From: Rotaria socialis
Lineage: Eukaryota > Rotifera > Eurotatoria > Philodinida > Philodinidae
Direction of reading: 5' to 3'
DNA: 64,000 bases
Assembly: GCA_905331475.1 (NCBI GenBank)
Contig: CAJNYU010000096.1
Location: 62,001-126,000, forward strand
A program made the position numbers and the translations under genes. The stretch's first letter is position 1; every line of letters begins with the position of its first letter. Shown here piece by piece: positions 9,543 to 22,988 of the stretch. The notes beneath the pieces were generated by a model. The model had not been told where the DNA came from. It made no database searches and saw only the letters and a list, made by a program, of their open reading frames with translations.

Positions 9543-11226
9543 GAAAAATTGAGTGTAGAATGCAACTTCTTACTCAATTATATTTTATTTACTTGAAAGA
9601 AATGAGTGAAATTAAAAGACACTTTTACTTGACGAGAATAAGACCAATAGAAATGTTTTGTAGCTGTAAGAAGGCGAAATGTATAGGATGGCGCTATGTA
9701 TTTGTTAAAAGAAAACGAATGTAATTGACATCTCAGTCGGAAAAATGTTTCAGCTTGATCAAATTGTAGAGGGCAGAAAAACAAAGGAAATTTTCAATTT
9801 TCGTCTTCAAAGCTGGATTTCAACAAAGTTGCAAACCATTGTGAAATTCGGTCTTTCGCTTACATTTAAAGTGGTGTTTCTCCAATGAAAACAAAAATAT
9901 CGCCTTTTCTTGTTGTTGTGAAATAATCCGATGATTGATCATCGACGCACTATTGAGCAGTCACTCGTCATTTTTATATGAGGATCTTGTTAGAAAGATA
10001 GTGAGTTCTTATTTTGCTACGTATGTATTTTCAAAGTAGGTTTTAAAGGCCTCACTCAACAACAATCGAGGTTATGTCAAGAATTTACAACTAAAAGAAT
10101 ATTTTTTTTTCGGTCGATTATTCTATTAAATATGACAAGCGATGGCGGCAAGGAAACTTCTTTCGGGCTGCATACTCTATTATTTAATTGTTCACTTGAA
10201 TTCATAACTTAATGATGTTTTGAAATCATTTAACTATTCTGATGATAGTTCCAGAAAAACCATTAGCATGTTTACTCGTAGGAATCAATTATCAATGAAA
10301 ACATCTCTAATAATATGTTTTTACAGGACTCGTACTCGTGACAACAATCTGTTCTATTTTGCAACCGTAATGTTGATGATACAATCTTTAATTATTCAAT
10401 TAAAATAAAACGATTGTACTTATTGATATTATGCAATGGATTTGAGAAAATTCTTCGAATATTATTTCAATTTTTTAATCTCATATAGTTAAATAAATAA
10501 TCAGTGTAAAAGAGAATCACTTGCATCGTTATATATAAAATGGCTAGTCTAGCTGGAGACACAGGAGTCATACTAATGGTTGCCTGATAGCCAATAAAAT
10601 CGCTCACCCTGCATTCGTGTGTGCACGTTTGTTCTTCCTTGTCGTCATCTGTCCATAATAGTAATAAGGCATAGAAAACTAGCGAATCAATTTCAAGTTT
10701 TTCAGTGTAGTTCTATTTTATTCAAAACCTTTTTTTTCTAAATTTTATTTTGTTTATACGCCAATTTTTATGTATTTAACATTTTCATATCTTTTTTAGA
10801 TGTTCGAATGGTCGACATTGCGTGAGATTCTAATAAAATATGTTGACATGATTGCGCAATATTACATGCATATGGAATTTCTCAGTCATTTATGATCTTT
10901 TTATCCGTGTTTAATGTAAAAATTTCATCAGTCATTTTTGCTTTCATCATCCGTACTTATAAAAAGCAGACGAGATCATGTCTATTGAGTTATTTTTAAA
11001 TATTCTATGTACTTTCATAAATTAAAGTGTAACGACGAAAAATTATACAAAATTCGAAAGCGACAAACTCCTAATCTGAGATAATAATTTGTTCAATAGC
11101 AACTTACATATCTAATAAGATAAACATATGAGTGTGAGTGTCTTTTAAGATTCGATTTATTTTTATTATTATATATTTATATTGAATATATTCTTTATAT
11201 ATATATATATATATATATATATGTAA
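9543..11226. other. Intergenic region between ASB and GTPBP1
   Basis: The region lies between divergent genes (ASB minus, GTPBP1 plus) and should hold both promoters. A (TA)n run is at 11199-11221. The slightly GC-richer tract near 10550-10650 has no identifiable element. No gene is seen. Confidence 0.4.
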
Positions 11227-11247
11227 ATTTTGTTCAGATTACTTCAG
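11227..11247 (+). promoter_or_regulatory. Acceptor-like sites before GTPBP1 start
   Basis: Two closely spaced acceptor-like sequences, TTTTGTTCAG (ending 11237) and TTACTTCAG (ending 11247), lie within 25 bases upstream of the ATG at 11262. They could receive a trans-spliced leader or end a 5'UTR intron. Confidence 0.35.
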
Positions 11248-11261
11248 ATCAGTCGTCTGAC

Positions 11262-13764
<2,503 letters not shown>

Positions 13765-13960
13765 TCGATTTGATACTATCTATATATTTATATGAATAAG
13801 TTTTAATCACACAACAATGACGATAGACATTTAAAAAAGAAAACAAATTTTGTGTTTACTTTTTACTTTTTTTCATTTGTACATAAATCTTCATCTTGGT
13901 ATGATGTTGAAAAAAAGTGTGTTGTTTTTCGTTTTCAACTCTATATTACTGGTGGATTGG

Positions 13961-14032
13961 TTATATATATATATATATATATATACATATATACATATAT
14001 ATATATATGTATGTATGTGTGTGTTTGCATGT
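13961..14032. repeat. (TA)n / (TATG)n microsatellite
   Basis: Alternating TA runs with interspersed TATACATA, passing into TATG and GTGT. It lies about 200 bases after the GTPBP1 stop and produces spurious Ile/Tyr-rich frames on both strands. Confidence 0.9.
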
Positions 14033-16151
14033 TGATGTTTTTGTTTCAGTCATTTTTTTCTGTGCCATTATGACAACATATGTCTGATGTGTATAAGACT
14101 TTTTCGTAGATTCAAAAATTAAAAGAACCAGAACTTTGTTGTTACTGTATTCCGCTGGAAACTTCACTTTCCAGAGTCACGCGTCATTTTTAACTTTCAC
14201 ACTTGAATTCATCTTTTCATGAAGACTCTACTTCAATAATTTATCATTGCACAAATGAATTTCTTGTCCTATGTTAAAATCAAAGAAAAACTTTTATTTA
14301 ATATTGAAATCATAAATTAACGAATATTAATTTTGTTTTTAGATAGATCATATTTGTAATATAATGATCATTAATAGAACTTTTTTTTCTAAATGCGAAG
14401 TTTTATTTTTAAAATTTGGATATATGATTGGTCAGGTATCGTTAAACGTTATCATCGTGTGTGTATACATTACTTCGTTAATTGTGTGTTGAGAAAACAA
14501 AGTAGGATTCTTTATTTTTGTATACTCAAAAAAAAAGAGTACACTAGAATCGGTCAGTGTGTCCGTCCGTTTATTCGATAACTCTTCACAATTACATTCG
14601 ATTGAGCTGACATTTTGTGCACAAAATTTTCTCATCAATATCTAGGTCGAGTTCGAAGATGAGAAGGATCTGTAAAGAAATGGCTGAGTTATCGAAAAAA
14701 TTGTCATTTTTGATCAGACCATCCCTGAGGGGGAGTACACAGGGATTTTTCAAAAAAAACTTTTTTTCTCAGAATTACCCACAGCATATATAAATCGACT
14801 CAGTTTTTAACGCTGATTCTAAATTTGATATTAGTTTTGAACGAAATCGTAGCTTTCTAACGAAACATCGCCTGAAAAACGTCTCAAAATGCACAAAAAC
14901 TTCATCCAGAAATCAAATTGCCTAGTTTCTCATGATAATTTTCGTGTTCAGACATTCTAGAATGACTCATATGTCCCATGCACTTTTTTCAGTACACATA
15001 ACTCTCGGATGAAATCCGATGTTTCCACATTTATTTCTATTGAAATCGAAAAAATAACCTAATTTAAATGTATTCGATAAGTTAATATTTTGCCTGCGAT
15101 TGGAATGTACTTTTATTTATCTAAACTAATATCTTTGTTTTCATGACTGAGTAGTTAATTTAGATGAAAAACAAAAAGAGAAGTTTTGAGGCGGCTGTTT
15201 AAAATCATTCATTATTATTGCACTTATATTTTTGCCCTACAGACCAAAAGGTCTCAAGGTTAGAAAGAACACAGATAGTTACAAGCAGATATGCGAGAAC
15301 CTTCTTGGAATTTATCTCAGGACATATAAACTAGCTGGAAAATTTTGTCAAAGCTAGGGTTAATATGATTATTATCTTTTTGAGATGTTTACTGTAGTTG
15401 AAAGTAATGACATTAATTGTCGTATGTGCTATGATATAATCTAGCAAACTTCCGATAACTGTATACAACACAGCTGCGCGTGGAGTGAGGTCGGAAGAAA
15501 AAATTGTCTCATCCCACGTGGAGCCCTGAGACAGAAGATATCTAATCTCTTATCTATCAACAGAGCTTATTCTAGTATTTAAATCATTTATTTTCATCAG
15601 ATTTCTTGTTAATTTAATAAACTTAATTTATAGGTAGATTATTGGAGTTATTAAAATGGTTTTTTTTTCTGTACGCAATAGAGAGTGACAGGTTAAAGTG
15701 TTTACAGAACATTTCAATAATTCAACACTTTTTTCTTTTGAAATAGTAAAAGAAATCATGTTGAAAGATAAATGATTTTTTCTGATATCAATATCTAATG
15801 GCCTTGATGATCGAGAGCCCGAATATCTGGATGTAATATATTTTGTACGAATAAGATAAGAAGAAATATGTTAAATATTCTATTCAGGATATTCTTCTTT
15901 CTTTTGTCTATCCTAGATAATTATATTATAGAACAGGATTCATTTCAAGAATCATACAGAATAGATGAGAAAATCAATCGTATCGTCGTTTTTTGAAGAA
16001 TGAGAATTTGGTCATTATGACCGAGTTAGTTTATTGTTCGCATATTTATTTAGTTGAGTGAATTTTTGAAAAGCATTATCTAGTATATGAAATTTAAATC
16101 CAATTCACTTGGTCTACTAGTGTTTGTTGTTTTACAATCGATCATTGACAT
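14033..16151. other. Intergenic region, possible old repeat at 14530-14780
   Basis: No gene is seen. Around 14550-14720 a stretch contains GTGTCCGTCCGTTTATTC, a GATAACTC word and GAGCTGACATTTTG. This resembles, from memory, a widespread dispersed invertebrate repeat type; a second ATAACTC word occurs near 15000. Flanking TACTC...GAGTA words at 14522-14541 form a small inverted pair around an A-run. The rest is unstructured AT-rich DNA. Confidence 0.35.
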
Positions 16152-16986
16152 TCAATTGAAACCGTTGACTGTTGATCGTTGTACGGTTGGTAGAGGTTCA
16201 TAAATATTTCTAGGCACATAATATGGTTGATAGGCAGGCGTAGATACTTCTTCTCGTTTTGTTTTCTGTTGAGACGAAGAGACATAATAAGGCCATTGAA
16301 AAGCATTACGCTGTTCACTAGTACCCATACGTCGTTGTCCACCATTTAACTTATCACTATCTACAATGAGTTGGTCAAAATATTGACTACGTGACATATG
16401 ATCTCGTTTTAATTGTGTATCCGATTGCGTATTTGGTTTGCTAGGAATATGTGGTGGTAAAAGTGCATGTCCTGGTATAAACGAAGGATAATTAGGAAAT
16501 CGTTCTTGATATTCAGTATCTTTTAAAGACGAATGATTTATTGCTATTCGGGATGAAATCAAATAGTTAGGTGGCAATGGAACATGATCAAAGACATGAC
16601 TTGGTCTTGCATGAAAGACATAGGGTCGTTTCGGATGATAATTTTCATAACATAAACGATATTCAGATGAAGTTAAGGCTGTTTTTGGATCAACATCACA
16701 AGCAAGAAACGGACGACCTGATGGTGGTCGTGAAGAGTTCAGTTTCGGTAAAGCTGCATGTGGATTGTAATCTTCTCGACGTGGTGATAAAAATCGTTGA
16801 CGATATTCGGTTGCGGAATCTTAGAAATTAGAAAAACAAAGCGTCTTTTTTTTCATTACTCATTGATGATTATTTTCCTTTCATTAAATATAGGAATTAA
16901 TCGTAATGAAAATTTCTAATAAGGCACATATTCTTACATGTAGAGTCGTTTTGCATAGAAAGCCTTCGTACCAGTTGTGATGGCAT
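16152..16986 (-). CDS. Probable microtubule-associated protein with S/T-E-Y-x3-F repeats (MDM1/SAXO-like)
   Basis: There are two exons, 16986-16938 and 16819-16152, giving 238 residues. The splice creates the codons for TYSATEYRQRF. The short motif S/T-E-Y-x-x-x-(F/Y) recurs: ATEYRQRFLSP near residue 20, SSEYRLCYENY near 70, DTEYQERFPNY near 122 and TSEQRNAFQWPY near 185. The sequence between repeats is basic and Pro-rich with many tyrosines. Spaced repeats like these are typical of ciliary microtubule-binding proteins such as MDM1 and SAXO/STOP, and SEYRAKFLSP is a close match in form to MDM1. The exact family is inference. The gene lies 288 bases downstream of the NPC2-like gene on the same strand. 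Confidence 0.6.
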
Positions 16987-17274
16987 TATTGATTTTTAGC
17001 CTGTTTCTTGCTTCCGCAGCCTCGTCTTTCTTGCTCTATAAAGTCTCTTCGTTTAACCAAATTTTCAGTTGTGCCTTTTTCTTTTTTATTGCATTTTATT
17101 GCAATTTAAAAAACAAACAGAAAAGAAAACGCAGTAATAAAGAGACGAAAAGAAAAGTGTAGTTGACTTTAAAAAAGAAAAGAAAGCGAGACATTTATAA
17201 GCTTGTATGAGTTTTGTTTCACTATAATGTTTATTCTTTGTTTGACAAACAATTTATGAAGCGATCGTTGCCAT

Positions 17275-17941
17275 TCATTGTTTCGAACCCTTTTCAGTAA
17301 TCATGACAGGTAGTGAGACACAGACGAGCTCACGGCCTTTACCATCGATTAAATAGTAACGCATTTGATTAACTTTTACCTTTGAAAAGAAAGTAAATCG
17401 TAAGAAAATGAAAAAAAAGAAGGAAAGCTCTATTATACATACTGATGGATATGTTGGACTAACAAACATGCTATTACGGTATGTGTATACAACCCCGTTT
17501 TGAAGTGGACAACCGAGTTGTTGACAAACATCAGAATTAGGTAAAGCAAAATCATGATCGATTGTACCGATAGTTGCAACGACTTTAGCTCGAACTTTAT
17601 GAGCTTTCTTTTCTTTGAAATACAAAAACAAACCAACATTGAAGTTTCGTCAATTTCTTTTGCTTTTTGACTTTCTTACTTAGAGTAAATGAAAATTCGA
17701 GTCGAGCATCAGCATCCTTATAAAATGTGCAATATTCATCTGTGCACGGAGCATTTACAGAGACCTTAACAATTTCACCGGAGCTCGGCGCTGAAAAACA
17801 AAAATTCTAATTACGCAAAGCAAATCGATCAAGACTTTTATACATACGTGAACACTGTTTAAATGGTGCTTTTAATTGAGCAGCGAATGTACTTAAAATA
17901 AGTGCAAAAAATATGCAAATTGCCACATGACTAACTGCCAT
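17275..17941 (-). CDS. NPC2-like secreted ML-domain lipid-binding protein
   Basis: There are four exons (17941-17848, 17790-17680, 17612-17443, 17379-17275) giving 159 residues, the usual NPC2 length. Residues 1-21 form a signal peptide (AICIFFALILSTFAA). The mature part has the cysteine pattern of the MD-2-related lipid-recognition (ML) domain: FKQCS, NAPC, EYCTFY, DVCQQLGCPL and a final LVCVSLPV strand. NPC2 proteins bind sterols in a beta-sandwich pocket in lysosomes or extracellular fluid. The ligand of this one is unknown. An acceptor-like TTTTATAG lies 6 bases before the ATG. The assignment to the ML/NPC2 superfamily is firm; orthology to NPC2 itself is not. Confidence 0.85.
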
Positions 17942-17947
17942 TGTTTT

Positions 17948-17960
17948 CTATAAAATTTAG
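17948..17960 (-). promoter_or_regulatory. Acceptor-like site before NPC2-like gene
   Basis: The minus strand reads CTAAATTTTATAG, then six bases, then ATG. No upstream 5' exon is recognisable. Confidence 0.35.
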
Positions 17961-18470
17961 TGTAAGTGTCTATTCGTGGATGTGTTATGATAACAGCTAA
18001 CTCGACTGACTAACAAATAATCCATTGCATCTAGTATTTATTCATTCTATCCACACCATACAGACCCCCTTAACAACATCTTATCTCTTCCAATAATCGC
18101 GCCACTCGATTGCATTCTTTTTTTCTCCCTCCGTCCCTCTCTCTTTGTACGATATATACACGTGTCCATACACTTGAATTCAACGAATAATATATATATA
18201 TATATACGGTCTACATAATAGATAGAGAGAGAGTGTGTGTGTGTGTGTGTGAGAGAGAACAAACGAGATAAGCATTACAAATAGATATTTTCTCCTGGAT
18301 TCACATGCACCGGATAACAAACACTTGAGAATAAAATGAAATATATGTTTGGTTATTCATTTATTGACTTACTTGTTGACTCATAGATAGAAGACCGAAT
18401 GTTCTCAACGATGCTATTAGCAAGAAGTTGAAAATAGAAAAATTAAATAAATATAAGAATACAAAACAAA
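17961..18470. other. Divergent intergenic spacer with microsatellites
   Basis: The spacer lies between the NPC2-like gene (minus) and SPAG1 (plus) and should carry both promoters. It contains (TA)n at 18189-18206, and (GA)n followed by (GT)n at 18222-18250. No gene is seen. Confidence 0.6.
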
Positions 18471-18478
18471 TTTTCTAG
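18471..18478 (+). promoter_or_regulatory. Acceptor-like site directly before SPAG1 start
   Basis: TTTTCTAG is followed immediately by the ATG at 18479. A 5' partner exon is not visible, so a trans-spliced leader is the simplest reading. Confidence 0.45.
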
Positions 18479-21400
18479 ATGGATGATGCAACAGCCCTTA
18501 TAGCGGGTCAAACCAAAAAATATAATATACCATTGAGTCATTTTGAATATAAATATATACAAAATTGTACCGATGGAAAAGAACTTGAACGCATTTACAA
18601 AGAACTAATGTAAAATAATATAAATTCTCCTTATTAAAAGCCGATTCGTTTCTTTTTTCTTCTTAATTAATAATTATAGAGGTGGCGAAGTAGGTTGCTT
18701 TCCAGCTTTAGAACAATTGACACTTGATCGAATTCGAGATATAAAACCGAACAGGTAGAATTCATTGTTTTACGTTGTAATAGACCATTGATATTATTAT
18801 AATTATCCTTTTAAGTCACACTCTTCGAAAAGATAAAGCTCCACTTGATAGATCAGCCTTACCCGATGATGAGCGTCAAAATTTTGATGATTTTATTACT
18901 AAAATGCAACAGATAGATAAAACCTCGTTGAATATTGTCAACGATCATAAGAACAATGGCATTGCTTCAGTACCAATCCGTTCCAAGTCTACAATTGTAA
19001 GATTCTTATTCATTATCATCTCTAATTATTTTTCACATTTTTCAAAGAGTAAACCGACTACATCAGTGCCTGTGATAAACACTAATGGTAAACAGAAACG
19101 AATAGTACCAAGAAGCTACGATGAATGGGGAAAGTAAGTGTCTATATCGATCGATGACGATGAATTTCTCTACTTGAAATATTATTTTAGAATAGATAAA
19201 CAAATTGCTCGAGAAATGAATAGTGATAATGATGATGATGGTGATGATGATGATGAAGAATTCGATGATGATGAGAAAACAAGTTCGTTCATATACGTAA
19301 ATATTATTTTGATTTTTTTTTAAATAATTAGCGAACAAAACTCCCTCTTCGAATGCAATGCAAGAGAAGAGTCAACGTCTTGAAACTGCTGAACAACATC
19401 GGCTAAATGGAAATGCGGCATTTAAATCTAATAATTATGAAAAAGCTATTGATTTATATACAAAATGTATCATATTGGATAATACAAATCCAATGGCTTA
19501 TATGAATAGAGCTATAGCACGTGCGTAACAGAACTATCTTTTACATCAATTATATTTATGAGTTGTGTTGTTTTCTGTTTTGATTCTATGTAGATTATAA
19601 ACTGAATAGTTATGATGCATCGATTACGGATTGTTCTCAAGTGTTATCAAAAGATCCGAATCATATCAAAGGTTTATTTTTCAAATGAAAACAATTGGTA
19701 AAAAAAAAGCACAAAAGTTTTTTCTTTATAGCATTGTTTCGTCGAGCATCATGCTTTATTGCTAAACAAAAATATGAGGAAGGCAAACGTGATCTCGATA
19801 TTCTTCTCACTATTGATGAAGAAAATATCGATGCAAAAGTAAGATAATTGAATTTTAGCTACTATGAACTTTTCATAGATAGGATAAAAATTTTAGAATC
19901 TATTGAAAACAATACCAACTGTTCAAAAGACCAAAGGTGTTCGAATACCTATTACTGAAGATGATGACGAGGATGAGGAGGAAAACAAAAATAGTGCTGC
20001 ACGACCGATTGTAAGTTAAAGAATTTTATTGAATCATATTAATAAATAAAAGATTTTGGTTTAGCCAACACCAATCAAAATTCCGATTGTAGAAGTTGAA
20101 GAAGAAGAAGAAATACAGGAACAACAAGAAGCTACGAATGAATCAATTCAATCAATGAATATTGATATTCCTCAACAGTAATTAGAAAAATCGTTTTTAT
20201 TTTTCTTAAATTAATATCTATTTTTCTATATTAAGGACTAATGTTCATGAACGTCCATGTATAGGTTCTGAAGATGCTTCACCCGCTTTATTTGATGATC
20301 ATTTTCAAAATTGTGAGGATTTAAATCAATTTCATGTGAATATGCATACTCAATTAGAACCTCTTGATACGGAAGCTATAGGCGGCGGCGGCGGCGGCGA
20401 CGGTGATGATGATGATGATGATATGCCACTAGGCGATGAAGCTGGTGATGGTTTTCCAGGAACTATGAGTGATGATGATGGTCATGTTTCACATAGCTTA
20501 AATGTTTCACCAACTATGGACGATGATGATGATGTACCCGAGCTAATCGACCAGAAAACATTAGAAACACCACCGTTAACATCACCATTAAAACAAACAA
20601 CCATTAGTAATACAAATAATGATAACTGTGTATATACAACGGCTGATGCATCGAATCGACGGCAATTTTCAGCTATTTCAAACGATGATTATAATGATTT
20701 ATATGATAATAATAATAGATCAACAATATCAAATTCATATCCATCATATAAACAGAATTCGGTATGTTGGGATCTTACTTTTTTTTAGTGGAATAAATTT
20801 TCGTCTTTTTTATCTTATTAGATGTCTTCAAATCCATTTCAATCTCATGATCAAGATCGTGATATGCCTGCTCAACAACGATCATCAATAATGAATTCTT
20901 ATAATGATCAAATATCGAGCTTGAATTTTAGTTCAACTCTACAAAATTGGTTACGTGACACAGTAGAATTACAATTCAATAATCGTTCATCAACATATCA
21001 TGAAAAACCATGGTCGAAATCAACTCGACCTTCGACATTAAATAGCCTTCAACGTGATATTCAAAAATATAATGGAGCTAATGACATTAGAAATACAATT
21101 GAAGCATCGAAAAAGATGCTTAAAAATGGTGTACTCGGTTAGAAAATGTTTTTTTTTATGGAACTCCTATACTGAAATATGTATTCGTTTATTTTGATTT
21201 TTTCTAGATTATCATAATCATGCAGATCATATTGTGAGTACATTATTTATCTGTGCTAATTGTTATTTAAAAAATAATGATTACGTGCACACTATTCAAT
21301 ATACAAGTGAAGCTTTACAATATAATAAAATCGATACAGATGCTTTGATTTGTCGTGCTAAAGCGTTTGAAAATGAGAAATTGTATGTTTGGATTTTCTA

Positions 21401-22856
21401 CCGGAAGAAAATGAATCATTTCATATTGATGTGTTTTCTTTTAGTTTGCTTCTCAGTTATGCTGATTATATGCGTGTACCGTCTACTGATTATAGTTATG
21501 CTTTGGCACAACGTGCATGTGAAAAGTGAGTACTGAATATTTTATCGAACAATTCGATTAGAATTATTTCCATTGTATAGATTGGCTACTGATTTAAATA
21601 CGAATGAAGGTGAAAAATGGCGTGAAAAATTACCACAGGATACTAATGATGATGTACGTTATTTAACATATATTAAAACTAAAGATGAATTTACTGATGA
21701 TAATCCATTTGAATGGTATCGGAAACGTGGTAATCAGCTTTATATTGATGCTTGTTATGTTCTTTCTATTCGATGTTATACTTATTGTATTGAACTTAAA
21801 CCGGATATTGCAACTTCATACTCGAATCGAGCTGCATGTTATTTGAAAGTATTCGAGGTAATATAATTTTTTTATAATAATTCTTATCTAGAAAACAGGA
21901 CTATTACTAATCCGTACTTTTCCCCCTGTAGGCACGCATAAATCCTATTCGTTAGATAATTTGATAAAAAAATGTGCTCGTCGGGCGAGGATACAAGACG
22001 AAGGAATATTTCTGGACAAAAATTAACGGATGATCTCTAGCCTTTGACTTTGTAACACTATTCTATGCGCTAAAAAAATTATTTTTAGTCACAAAAAGCA
22101 ATTGACGATTGTGATAAAGCACTTGAAATCGATCCGAATAATGTCCGTGCTTTATATCGGAAAGCGTGCGCATATAAAATGTCACGTAATATACATTCAT
22201 ATCAATTGACATTGAAAGAATTAATTAAATTACAACCAAACAACCAAACTATTCTTGCTGAATATTATACATCTCGACATGAACAAATTCCGAGACGTCT
22301 GAGACGACTTCGTACTAATCCAGCAAATGCGACAGCCTCGAAATCATCAACACCTTCTGTTATTGAAGTCTCAAAACCGTTAAATACTATTGAGGAAAAC
22401 TATCTTTCCTATGACGACCTTGAAAAAATTCGTTCACAAAAATCAACAATCAATGCACGACATCAATTCGAACAACAGTTACATTCATTAAAAGCCAATG
22501 ATCTTAAAAGCCAATGTTCTCTTATTCTTCGGTTACCAACAAAAGGTTTATTTAAAATAACAGGTCCAGCAACATCAAAAGGAGTCGAGACAATAGTTAA
22601 TGCATGTCGAATAATGATCGACGCTGAAAAACTTTATCAACAAGCAAATAAATCTTCCATATTACAATTTTCGTATGTTAAATTTTGTTTTAATATTCTT
22701 ATTGAATTGGCAACACTTCCGCGACTTGATTCGGCATTACTAATGATGGATCCCATGCATCGAGCATCATTGGATTATTTACTTGCATATTTTTCATCTA
22801 TATCATCGATCTTGACTGATGTTAACAAATTAGACCGTTTAAAAGTCAAAGACTGA
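18479..22856 (+). CDS. SPAG1: Sperm-associated antigen 1-like TPR co-chaperone (dynein arm assembly)
   Basis: There are sixteen exons: 18479-18609, 18680-18754, 18816-18996, 19048-19133, 19191-19282, 19332-19520, 19594-19671, 19732-19838, 19897-20010, 20065-20177, 20236-20761, 20822-21137, 21208-21382, 21445-21525, 21581-21857 and 22089-22856. They give 1102 residues (human 926). The N-terminus matches SPAG1 (IPLSHFEYKYIQNCTD, LRKDKAP, RSYDEWGKID). Three TPR clusters follow, at exons 6-8 (RLNGNAAFKSNNYEKAI), 12-15, and 15-16 (RKRGNQLYIDACYVLSI). Exon 16 ends with an RPAP3-type C-terminal helical domain. SPAG1 works with R2TP/HSP90 in cytoplasmic assembly of axonemal dynein arms. Unusual points are a long acidic, Gly/Asp-rich linker in exon 11 and a 231-base intron 15. 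The exon 5 donor (A/GTTCGT) is weak but needed for phase. Confidence 0.85.
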
Positions 22857-22988
22857 TCAATGAACTAGCTGTTTTTGGCTTCGTACTTTTTTTTTTATTA
22901 TTAACAAAAGAAAAAATAAACAGAACAGAATTTTGTTTTAAACAAGAAAACAAATTTAAAGCAAACAATGATCAAGATTGTTTTTAAA

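Noticed and set aside
13850-14167. Ile/Tyr-rich frames on both strands
   Set aside because: They are translations of the TA microsatellite.
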